From assembly GCF_030445035.2 (NCBI RefSeq), contig NC_080678.1, positions 114,864,599 to 114,928,598 of the forward strand: DNA of 64,000 bases, written 5' to 3'. The stretch is from Dasypus novemcinctus (lineage: Eukaryota; Chordata; Mammalia; Cingulata; Dasypodidae). Shown one piece after another: positions 37,399 to 45,467 of the stretch. How positions within the stretch are numbered: position 1 is the first letter of the stretch; each line of letters starts with the position of its first letter. Under the pieces are notes generated by a model. The model was not told the DNA's origin. It did not search any database and saw only the letters and a list, made by a program, of their open reading frames with translations. Made by a program: the position numbers and the translations under genes.

Positions 37399-37758
37399 GC
37401 ACTTGCGTGTTTACCTTGTCTCCGCGGTAGTTCTTCCGCCATGCGCCCTCCAGTCCTGAGAGCCCCCGACAAGGGCCTGGCCTCCCTTGTCCCCAGTTCG
37501 TCGCCTGCTTCTCCGGGCGACCCCTTCATCGCCTGCTTCTCGGGCGACCCCTTCATCGCCGGCTTCGCCGGGCGACCCCGTCAGCCGAACCGCGCAACCC
37601 CTTGTGAGACCGATCCCTCGTCTGCTGCCGGACCGACCCCTCGTCCCAAGTGGGACCGACCCCTTGTCCCAAGCGGGACCGACCCCTCGTCCAGAGCTGG
37701 ACCGACCCCTCGTCCGCAGCCAGACCCCACCTCTACCGACCGAGCAAGCCGCCGCAGC

Positions 37759-37776
37759 TGGCGCCCAACGTGGGGC
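37759..37776 (+). other. Primer binding site, tRNA-Lys(1,2) type
   Basis: The 18 bases 'tggcgcccaacgtggggc' are an exact complement of the 3' end of tRNA-Lys(CUU), the primer of MPMV-like betaretroviruses. It sits two bases after the 5' LTR end, where minus-strand DNA synthesis would start. Confidence 0.95.
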
Positions 37777-37783
37777 AAGGCAA

Positions 37784-38225
37784 CTCCACCACAGCCTTAC
37801 TCCATAACCTGGCGGCCCCCCCCCTTCTCACTGTGGGGCTTCTCTCATGCAACATTGCTGCTACCTGAGCCTTGGCTACCTCATACGATCCACAGCGGTC
37901 TGGGAGAATCGCTAGATGGCTTTCTCCTTCCATGTCGGGGGCTTATACCGACCCGCTATGATTAAGAGGAGCCTTGGATTTCTCGGGAGCACACGCTTGC
38001 ACATCTGAAGTAACCCTACCACAGCCCTATGCCCTCCTCTCTTCTCACCCCTATCTTTTCGCTCTGCATTGCTGCTCCTGAACCTTTGTGACCTCATATG
38101 ATCCACGGCGGTCTGGGAGAATCACTGGATGGCTTTCCCCTTCCATGTCGGGGGCTTATACCAACCCGCTATGATTAAGAGGCGCCAATAAAACTCTCAG
38201 GAGCGCGTGCCTGAGCACCTCCACC
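37784..38225 (+). repeat. Tandem duplication in the ERV-1 leader
   Basis: Two diverged units of about 210-220 bp (about 37,784-38,004 and 38,015-38,225). Both contain 'cggtctgggagaatc' (37,896 and 38,109), 'ccttccatgtcgggggctta' and 'cccgctatgattaagagg'. The leader normally carries the RNA dimerisation and packaging signals. Whether this repeat serves that role is not known. Confidence 0.85.
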
Positions 38226-38402
38226 CCTGCCTTCACCTCTGCCTCCTCCCCTCTGTGCTTGCTCCCCTTTGCCTTGCTCCACTGCTCGTCGTCCCACCCT
38301 CCCCTCGTCGGGGCCTTCTCTTGGCCCGCGACCACCGTCGGAGCCCCACTAGCTCCAACCCCTCGTCTCACCGCGCACCTCAGCTCCCATCGCCGCGCTC
38401 TC

Positions 38403-38411
38403 AAGGTAAGG
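38403..38411 (+). promoter_or_regulatory. Candidate splice donor upstream of gag
   Basis: 'aag|gtaaggg' is a near-consensus donor with the junction after 38,405, 43 bp before the gag start codon, the normal place for a retroviral major donor. Acceptor-like sites downstream are 'tttttcttcacag' ending 39,122, 'gtctttgcag' ending 39,630 and 'cttcccccacag' ending about 39,864. Confidence 0.65.
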
Positions 38412-38447
38412 GCCCCTTTTCTTATCGGCTCCAAAAGGCCATTAGCA

Positions 38448-38699
38448 ATGGGTAACATCCTATCTGCTAAGCAAGCCCCACAAGTTCGGGCCCTCACCGG
38501 TCTCCTAGACACTCACCGGTGTAAGATCTCTTTGAAACAGCTCCAAGTATATTGGGACCTTCTTCTCCCCTTTAATCCGTGGCTTACCACATGTCAGCTT
38601 TGGGACCCGGACACCTATACTCGCCTTATAGATAGGGTCACTTTTGCTGTGGAGCAGGAAGGTAAAAGATTCCCTCCTGGCTTATTACAGGCAACATGA
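38448..38699 (+). pseudogene. ERV-1 truncated gag, matrix-like N-terminus
   Basis: An 83-residue frame starts MGN, giving a glycine at position 2 suitable for N-myristoylation, as expected for a matrix domain that goes to the plasma membrane. It has a 'LLDTHRCKISLKQLQVYW' helix-like segment and 'FNPWL'. Betaretroviral Gag is usually over 500 residues, so only the start is present. The frame stops just where the AT-rich block begins, near a splice-acceptor-like 'cttattacag'. Assignment to matrix rests on position, MG start and general look, not on a search. Confidence 0.65.
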
Positions 38700-39600
38700 A
38701 GTCCAGAAGAAATCTTGAAGGGTATAATCTATGATATGCTATATAAAAAAGGATTTAAAAGCAGCTATACCAAGAAAGTAAGAGTTATGAGTCAACTGTA
38801 AATATATATTCCTGTTAATGTGTTGTAATTGTTCTGTGTTTGTCTGTCTGTTCGTTCAATGTCAACATATATTATGATACCTCCGGATGGTAAATATAAA
38901 TTACTAGAAATCTTTAAAAGAGCTCTATTTAAATGGCCAAAAATTAAATAAGCGCTTATATTAATACTTAAGTTTATTATATTAATACATAAGTTTAAAT
39001 GTTAATAAGATATCTACAATTTCAAAAAAAAATTGTAAGTCTTAATTAACAAAATTAACTGTACGTCTTCATAAAAAGTTGTTCTTGCCTAAATTAAAAT
39101 GAATAACTTATTTTTCTTCACAGGATAATATGAAGAATGTAAAACTTATATGAATATTAAAAAGGTTAAAAGTTTGTAAAAATGCTAACAGAAATGTAAT
39201 AAGTTTTGCAAAAAGACGTATTTTGTCCTAAAGTAGGATGGCTAATTTTTCAGAAACTCTTGAAACTTAATTTGCATGCGGCAAGTGTAAAAGGTATTGT
39301 GATAACTTTACGTAAGGGAATGTGTTCTGTAAACATAAAATTTATCTTCAATAGTCTATATGGTTATAAATAATAATAAAAGGTTTAATAAAGCATTGTT
39401 TACATTAAGGTATTAAATGGCTAATTCCAAAAGGTCATTCTTAAATATATATATATAAAACTGAATTGATGATAATAATAATAAAAGGTAATTTTATAAC
39501 AGGAAAGATTAACAGCAACCAAGCTCCCCTGCCAACTTGCTTTTAGGAAACGGTTTCTAATATTGCATGCTACTAAGTATTTAAAGAAAAGTTATTCTTA
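38700..39600 (+). other. AT-rich non-coding block replacing pro-pol in ERV-1
   Basis: About 900 bp of strikingly AT-rich sequence between the GC-rich gag start and the C-rich 3' frames. It has stops in all frames and no retroviral motif. Small internal repeats occur, such as 'taatacttaagttta' and 'taatacataagttta' at about 38,960-39,000. An acceptor-like 'tttttcttcacag' ends at 39,122. It may be captured foreign sequence, as in ETn, or decayed viral sequence. Its base composition argues for the former. Confidence 0.6.
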
Positions 39601-39776
39601 AGGAAACAGAAGATGATTTTGTCTTTGCAGCCATTGTCTATTTAGCAACACCCCTCGCTATCGGCCTAGCCACTGTTGCACCAGACGATTGGAACCTTAA
39701 ACAAAGACTCCTCCTCACTGTCATCTCCCTATCTATCGTTACTATATTTACTGCCCTCATTCTCCTTCGTTTATAA
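39585..39776 (+). pseudogene. ERV-1 small double-membrane-span frame, copy 1
   Basis: The frame is open for 63 codons but has no ATG. It could be expressed only by splicing to the acceptor 'gtctttgcag' at 39,630 or from a non-AUG start. Two hydrophobic stretches ('IVYLATPLAIGLATV' and 'LLLTVISLSIVTIFTALILL') flank a polar loop 'APDDWNLKQR'. The loop and layout recur in the next frame, so the two are tandem paralogues. I do not recognise a family. It may be decayed. Confidence 0.5.
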
Positions 39777-39840
39777 AACAGTCTCCTACAAACCACAAAG
39801 CTTCTGTCTTAAACATACCATTCTCAACCCTATCCTCTAA

Positions 39841-40038
39841 ATGATCTTCTCACTTCCCCCACAGCCTTTAATACTTTATTTCTTCCTCATAACCCTTGCT
39901 TTCTTGATAATATTTTCCGCCATCTGTTTAGCCGCTACCGCTCCAGAAGATTGGAACCTCGGCCAACGAATTCTACTCTCCATCGCCTTTCTGTTTATTA
40001 TCCTCTTTTATGCTTTACTCCTTATCTTCCTCCCATAA
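39841..40038 (+). CDS. ERV-1 small double-membrane-span protein, copy 2
   Basis: A complete 65-residue frame. Residues about 8-30 and 44-64 are hydrophobic enough to span a membrane, joined by the loop 'TAPEDWNLGQR', which matches the loop of copy 1 about 250 bp upstream (shared core AP-x-DWNL-x-QR-x-LL). That would make a hairpin with two spans. Its stop codon overlaps the next start in TAATG (40,036-40,040), an arrangement used for termination-reinitiation in some viruses and retroelements. The function is unknown. A position before an envelope-like leader suggests a viral accessory protein, but a chance frame cannot be excluded. Confidence 0.5.
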   Translation: MIFSLPPQPLILYFFLITLAFLIIFSAICLAATAPEDWNLGQRILLSIAFLFIILFYALLLIFLP

Positions 40039-40256
40039 TGACTTCACCAAGCCTCCTCTTGTCCAAAACCGTCACCCTTCTTTTCCTCACACTCCCCATT
40101 GCACTCACCAACCCCAGCCATCAGCCTTTTAATTGGACAGTAAGCCTCTGGCAGGAAAAAGTAATCCTCTCTTACAATGTCTTCGCTGCCAAGGAGAGAT
40201 CAACTACCTGCAACGCGCTGTCATCCTGGACTTTTAACAGCAGATGGACCTTATAG
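40038..40256 (+). pseudogene. Envelope-like leader frame, truncated
   Basis: A 72-residue frame begins in the TAATG overlap. It has a typical signal peptide (polar start, 'TVTLLFLTLPIALT', then a plausible cleavage), followed by 'NPSHQPFNWTVSLW' with an N-glycosylation site NWT. This resembles the start of a gamma/type-D retroviral surface glycoprotein. It ends after 72 residues. A second frame overlapping its end (40,244 onward) carries another NWT site and a hydrophobic anchor, so a short membrane glycoprotein may once have been encoded across a frameshift. Most of a normal env (over 500 residues) is absent. Confidence 0.5.
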
Positions 40257-40455
40257 CCACCGAGATCAACGAGAATTGGACATTGGCCACCTTTGCTTGC
40301 AACGGCAAGATACCGCCCCCTAAATTGTACATTTATATCCCCGTCATACTCACCTCCCTCTTCAGCCCTGCTTCCCTCATTGCTTACTGCCTCTTGGGCC
40401 TCGGCTACGTGTTACTGCTGCCATCCTGGCCCTTATATGAAAAGAAGGGGGAAAT
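40244..40455 (+). pseudogene. Envelope-like C-terminal frame with membrane anchor
   Basis: The frame shows 'NENWTLATFACNGK', then a long hydrophobic segment from 'IYIPVILTSLF' to 'YCLLGLGYVLLLP' and a short charged tail 'LYEKKGE' that coincides with the polypurine tract. It then runs on into the 3' LTR (stop near 40,570). The position is that expected for the transmembrane end of an env gene. It is in a different frame from the signal-peptide frame. Confidence 0.45.
40441..40455 (+). other. ERV-1 polypurine tract
   Basis: 'aaaagaagggggaaa' directly precedes the TG of the 3' LTR. This purine run primes plus-strand synthesis and fixes the LTR start. Confidence 0.92.
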
Positions 40456-41388
40456 GCGGTCACCCCTCGGGCTGAAGTGTGGTTTGCTGGCCTGGCGGGG
40501 GAGCAGCCGTGGCAGGCCAAGCCGCTGCCCCCATAATAGGGTGGCTGGTCGGACTCACCGCCACCCCTGAAGGGAGCTCGGCATGGGCGCAGAGTGCCCT
40601 CGGGTCTCCCCTTCTCGGCAGCCATGCTTCTGCAGCTGCCCCTCCTCCCAGATGGCGCCACACGATGCCTGTGGGGTGGCACCCTTCTTCTTCTTTCTCC
40701 CTGCGCAGGCACAGGGCGGAAAATTCCAGTCTGCCCTTTTCCCCTTCCCCAACAGCAGCAACAGCCAGGCCTGGGCGGAAAAATCCAGTCTGCCCTTTTC
40801 CCTCCCCCCGACAGCAGCAACAGCCAGGCGTGGGCGGGAAACTCAAGTCTGCCCTCCACCCCAGCAACAGCAGCCACCAATCCCTAAACCCTGCCCCTTC
40901 CCCCAGCAACAGCGACAGCCAATCCCTAACCACCACCCCTCCCCCATCCAGTACCGCCCACTGACGTTTCGCTGGCAACCAATCAGAACAGGGCGTTGCT
41001 TCGACCAATCAGCCTTCCCCAGCCCCTATAAAGCTGTTGCCTCTCCCTCAATAAAGTGGACTTGCGTGTTTACCTTGTCTCGGCGGTAGTTCTTCTGCCA
41101 TGCGCCCTCCAGTCCTGAGAGCCCCCGACAAAGGCCTGGCCTCCCTTGTCCCCAGTTCATCGCCTGCTTCTCCGGGCGACCCCCTCGTCACCGGCTTCGC
41201 CAGGCGACCCCATCAGCCCAACCGCGCAACCCCTTGTGAGACCGATCCTTCGTCTGCTGCCGGACCGACCCCTCGTCCCAAGTGGGACCGACCCCTCGTC
41301 CCAAGCGGGACCGACCCCTCATCCAGAGCTGGACCGACCCCTTGTCCGCAGCCAGACCCCACCTCTACCGACCGAGCAAGTCGCCGCA
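40456..41388 (+). repeat. ERV-1 3' LTR
   Basis: 933 bp from 'tgcggtcacccctcgggctg' to 'gcaagtcgccgca'. It matches the 5' LTR throughout but with scattered substitutions, many at CpG. It has one fewer 58-bp U3 unit and one fewer U5 subrepeat (the 'cttctcgggcgacccc' unit near 37,530-37,557). Mirrored long frames on both strands are artefacts. Confidence 0.92.
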
Positions 41389-41447
41389 GCTGGTGTCTAA
41401 CGTGGGGCAGTGCAACCCCACCTCTACCGACCGAGCAAGCCGCCGCA
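41389..41447 (+). repeat. PBS-like sequence plus second U5 tail after the 3' LTR
   Basis: After the 3' LTR end comes the same 'gc' spacer as at the 5' LTR, then 'tggtgtctaacgtggggc' (41,391-41,408), matching the PBS at 15 of 18 positions, all three differences being C to T. Seven bases later the last 33 bp of U5 (41,356-41,388) are repeated at 41,415-41,447 with one difference. ERV-1-like sequence ends here. Confidence 0.88.
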
Positions 41448-42230
41448 TAAGAGTATTTCCAAATTAGTTTTCTAATCCTGAGTGAAGCCAGTTGCCCAAG
41501 GAGTGCCAGTTCACCAGGAGCATCTGACAGAGCGAATGAGTGTCAATCATTGAACAGCTTGGAATGTGTCTTCAGACAAAGCTAAGTGTCTGTTGCAATT
41601 TCTCTCTAAAGATGGATAACTTAAAAAAGAATATATATGCTGTTCCCACCAGCTTTTAAGGAATGCCATCTTTATAGGCACCTAACCTTGTCTACCTCTG
41701 TAATCCAATGTGTCCTCTTTTAAAAACAGGTATTCCAAATTTTTAATTAAGTTTGTTTCTTTCAGAGTGAACATCTTATTAACCATATGAAAACTTCATC
41801 CAACGTCGTACAGAATGCCAGATCCATCTTCCTCCAGTTAGAATAAATTAAAGAGTTTTACACCTTATTAGGCAATGACTACAGCCCATGGCCAGTAGGA
41901 AGCAGTTACAGAAAAGAGATCATCTCCCTTCAGCACCCCTTTTAAATTAAAGGTGTAAACTCTTTAAGAGTAAAATAAAAGTAATAGATGGATCTGGAAC
42001 CTGACTGGAAATCCACATGAGTGCCAGTGGCAGCAGAATAACTGCAGGAGGCCCCGGCCCAAGATTCTGCTGTCCAGAATGAAAAGTTCTAAACTTCTAA
42101 AAACAGTCCTGGATGCTGTACTAAAGACTGATAAATAATCAATCAAGACAACAAACAGCCATCCACCTCATAGCTCCAACAATAATTATGCCAAAGCTTA
42201 GCAAGTTAAACTTTGGCAAAAGGGGGGGAA
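41448..42230 (+). mobile_element. ERV-2 internal 3' region, 5' part missing
   Basis: This lies between the ERV-1 end and an LTR with its own polypurine tract 'aaaagggggggaa' (42,218-42,230). It must be the 3' end of a second provirus's interior. No env frame is open and no motif is recognised. No 5' LTR, gag or pol of this element occurs in the window. Confidence 0.65.
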
Positions 42231-42705
42231 TGATGTGGGCTATGGGTGGAAGGCTCTTTGTCTCTTCAGAGATAACTAAGTTGTTTGACTTGTGGGTGTG
42301 GAACGAAGAGGCTGCAGTCCTGCCCTTAGGGACAGTGACAGCGGCTCCAGTCCCAGGAAATGTTTAACAATGCAAGGGCTATAAACTTTAAGTATTTAGG
42401 GGAAATGCAAAAAGCAAATATGCTAAAAGCTTATCTAGAATATCTGGAGTCCATGCTAAAAGCTTACCTAAGATGTGGAAGAGATATATGCTAATTGAAG
42501 CCTATTGAGAACTGAAACAAAGGGACTATTTGGCCTTTCCTCTCTGTATAAAAGACGTTTGAAAATCTTGTTTGGGGCTCAGGATTCAAACAGAAGTTCC
42601 CGAGTCCGGCCGGCCATCAGTAAACCATTTTTCCTTCTCAAAATCATTCCTGAGTCCTGGCCTCTCTATACTCAAATAATTGAACTTCTCTTAAATTCTA
42701 CAACA
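42231..42705 (+). repeat. ERV-2 3' LTR (class I-like)
   Basis: 475 bp from 'tgatgtgggctatgggtgga' to 'attctacaaca', directly after a polypurine tract. TATAAAA lies at 42,547-42,553, and the poly-A signal is probably the variant AGTAAA in 'catcagtaaaccatt'. The U5 wording ('ggggctcaggattc', 'cctgagtcctggcctctct') resembles class I (gamma-type) ERVs. It differs completely from the ERV-1 LTR. Confidence 0.85.
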
Positions 42706-43976
42706 GTATGGGCTTCAGTGATAGGGGACACATGGAAGGAAGTTCACCTGGGCAAACCTATAAGGTACATAAATATGTTCAAATGTTTATGGGGCATTGT
42801 CATAGTGGAGATTCAAACAATAACCCAAAGAATATTGAATTCCCATCCTGGGAGCTCTGCCACATTCTCTAATGGAACATCACTGATCCCCGAAGTGCAG
42901 GGCAATGACTAGTGAAGAAGAATGGTCCATTGAGGGACCCTTGATACTGACATTATGCTTATGAGAATTTGCTCTTGAAATTGCAACTTAGCCTAGTGCT
43001 ACAGGGTGCCTAAGATTTCCGTCCTGTGAGCCACCTTGTTGCTACAATGTGGCCTCTCTAAGCCAAACTCAGCATAAAAATGCTTTATTTTCCTCCAAGC
43101 ATGAGATATGACTCCCAAGGATGAGCATCCCTGGCACCAAGGGATTACTACCAAGCACCCAAAAGCAATGGAACTGGAAAAAGACCTTGAATAAAAGGGG
43201 GAATAAGGTTAAAATCATGTCCTTTTTCAAGCAGATTTATGAGCAGATTTCTATCAAGTAAGTCTTTTTCTTTTCTGCCTAATCATCCTAATACTTAAAT
43301 GCATCAGGGAATAGCTCTGCTGGAAAAGCATTTATTCCATGCATGACATCCCTGTCTGTGCACTCAAGGTTCAAAATATGAAAACCTGTTCTGTGTGTGT
43401 TTGAATAAAAACCATAAATAAGTGTTTTCTTTAAATAAAAAAAAAAAGGGGGGGGAGTAAAGACAAATGAGTTTATATGGCTAGGAGACTTCAATGTGAG
43501 TTGGGAAGTCATTCCAGAGGTAATGCTTATATAAGTCTCAGTAGGAGCTCATAAATTGCCAAAGATACTGCCCCAAATAGTGGGGCTCCTGAGTGCTACG
43601 GAGACACCCAGGGCCTACTGTCACAGCAGATAGCTCCAGAGTCTGGTCCCTTGCCAGTGGGCCCTATTTTGGAGTTTGTGCTCCCCAGTGTGACAGAGTT
43701 TGATTCAGGTGTGACTTCTCTACACATGCCTCCACCATCCCATTTTATGTGAATCTATATTTGGTACTAGAGTTCTTAGGTGTATGTCCAAGAGATTTAA
43801 ATCTTTGGGCTGCCCATGTACCAGCTAGGCCCTGAGCCTCTGCAGAGTTTCAACACTTACTCTCCAGTTTATTGGACTCAACCAGGACAACTAACGAGAA
43901 GGTGAGGATGAATAACCACCATGCCAAGGAAATGAGAGAGTCTACAGTTGTAACCAAGAGAGTCCCATCCATCAAT
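42706..43976 (+). mobile_element. L1-Y: LINE-1 3' UTR copy, left part
   Basis: Homologous to the L1-X 3' UTR (about 35,700-36,746) but clearly more diverged: 'aagccaaactcagcataaaa', 'gatgagcatccctggcacca', 'ccagtttattggactcaacc'. It starts at the ERV-2 LTR border and stops where L1-Z begins. The terminal 3' UTR resumes at 48,129. Confidence 0.8.
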
Positions 43977-44230
43977 AGGCAAGATGGCGGCAGAGTAAGG
44001 GGTTCCTAAAGTCAGCTTCTGCTACAGGGCAGTTAGTAAACACCCAGAGCTATCTGGAGCTAGCTGAAACACCTATCTGGGGCTTCCAGGAGACCAGAAG
44101 AGCATTCTGCAACATCCTGGAAAGAATGGAAAGAGGAGACTGCCCATCTGCAGAGAAGACTCATAAGTAGAGACCTCAATGCCAAGGAGGGCAGAGCCCA
44201 TCCTCTACTGGAGGCTCAAGCCATCTTGGG

Positions 44231-44995
44231 AGCTGTTCTGGGACTGGAACTGAAAGCTCCATTTCCCAAAAACAGGGTAAGAAGAGACAGTTTTTCACCA
44301 ACTTCAGCTACTTATGAGTAAATTCAGCAGGCTCAAGTATAATCCTGAGAAAGCTAAAGTTTGAATCTGTCCAAGTCAGAAAGAGGCCAGTAACCACCAT
44401 CTTAACTCCATGACTGGCATCAGGAGAAGCAGGGCAGAATGAAAATCACAGTGCTGGTAGGGACTGGCTTCTTTACATCTAGATCAGTTTGCAGCTCTAG
44501 CATAAGACCAAACCCCACCTGGAAGCCAGGGGGACCTGTGCCAGACTCTCCAGGAAATTACTGGCCAAGCCACAGTGGCCAGTGATCATCCTAATTTGGC
44601 ACCACAAACTGTTCCAGGAGCTATTCTGTGGCTTGAATTTGAAGCTCCATTTCCCTAAAACAGGGGAGGAGGAGATGGTTGGACACTGATTTCAGCTACT
44701 GATTGGCAGATTTGACTGGCTAAAGTATAACCGTAAGAATAGATAAAGTTTGAACTTGTCCAGGTCAGAAAGACGCTGATACTTGCCATTTTGACTCTGA
44801 CCCCAGCATGAGGGAAAGCTGGGCTGGTGGAAAATCACAGTGAGGGTAGGAACTAGTTTCTTTCACCCAGATCAGCCTACAGCCCTAGCCTAGGCATCAG
44901 CCCCACCCCTAGCAGGGAGAAGGCTTGCAGGCCCTGTACCAGCCTATGCAGGAAACTGCAGGTACATTTGATTGGCACAGACTGAATAATCAGAA
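44231..44995 (+). repeat. Two tandem monomers in the L1-Z 5' UTR
   Basis: Two diverged units of about 388 bp begin 'agctgttctg' (44,231) and 'agctattctg' (44,619). Both contain 'gaagctccatttccc'-like sequence, 'agtttgaa' with 'gtccaagtcagaaag' or 'gtccaggtcagaaag', and 'aaaatcacagtg'. L1 5' UTRs contain the promoter. Tandem monomers are known in mouse L1. A shorter repeat ('gacatcagtctctctggg' against 'cttcatcagtccctgggg') may follow at 45,070-45,230. Confidence 0.8.
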
Positions 44996-45467
44996 ATCTA
45001 TCAGGGCAACTGCAGTCATCTTGGACCCACACTGCTTAGATTGCTGCCCACAGCTGCAGCTTCATCACCACCCCAGGCAGGGGAGAAAAGGACAAGAAGG
45101 ACATCAGTCTCTCTGGGCAACTAGAGTATAGGCCTAAACAACTTGAATTATTCCACACAGCTGTGACTCCATCCCTATCCCTGGAAAAGGAGAAAATTGG
45201 GAGAAGCTTCATCAGTCCCTGGGGTAATGAGGGCAGCCTGAGCCTCCACAGCTTATAACACCAACTACATCCTTGGTTTCTACTGCACAATCAGCAAGGG
45301 AGAAAGGGCAAGAAGCCCTAAACTAAAGAGAAAAACTGCACCCAGAATAATTACTCTAGTAAGCCAAGTGCCAGGACATCAACAAAAAAAATTACATCCA
45401 CACCAAGAAAAAGGAAGCTATGGCACAGTTAAAGGAATAAGTTAAGCCTCCAGATGACATAAAGGAG

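Larger units (their letters stand above)
36747..37756 (+). repeat. ERV-1 5' LTR
   Basis: 1,010 bp, from 'tgcggtcacccctcaggctg' to 'gcaagccgccgca', two bases before the PBS. It is GC- and CpG-rich. U3 holds a 58-59 bp tandem repeat, two CCAAT boxes and a TATA box. U5 holds about four copies of a 23-bp 'ggaccgacccctcgtccc' unit at 37,630-37,720. The extreme U5 end resembles antisense tRNA-Lys. The 3' LTR is shorter mainly because it has one fewer U3 repeat and one fewer U5 subrepeat. Long frames here on both strands (187-196 codons) are produced by the GC-rich repeats. Confidence 0.92.
36747..41447 (+). mobile_element. ERV-1: betaretrovirus-like non-autonomous provirus
   Basis: Two related LTRs with TG...CA ends (36,747-37,756 and 40,456-41,388) enclose about 2.7 kb. 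A Lys(1,2)-type primer binding site, leader, splice donor, short gag opening, AT-rich non-coding block, three small open frames and a polypurine tract follow in order. No pro, pol or full env is recognisable. The PBS type, the poly-A signal lying at the U3/R border and the LTR layout point to class II (betaretrovirus-like). The 6 bp on the two sides ('cagtac', 'taagag') do not match, so there is no target duplication, and the flanks belong to different host elements. The design resembles mouse ETn, a betaretroviral element whose coding part was replaced by unrelated DNA. Confidence 0.85.

Noticed and set aside
36658-37430. Long frames of 169-196 codons across the ERV-1 5' LTR on both strands
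   Set aside because: They are produced by the GC-rich 58-bp U3 repeats and recur in the 3' LTR. LTR structure explains the sequence fully.
37441-37965. 174-codon frame starting in U5
   Set aside because: It is built mainly of the 23-bp U5 repeats and the PBS/leader, and the matching frame in the 3' LTR is shorter. No superantigen-like or other domain is seen.
36747-41447. ERV-1 considered as an intact, potentially infectious provirus
   Set aside because: There is no pro or pol, gag stops after 83 codons and the envelope-like frames are short and frame-broken. It cannot encode a virus.
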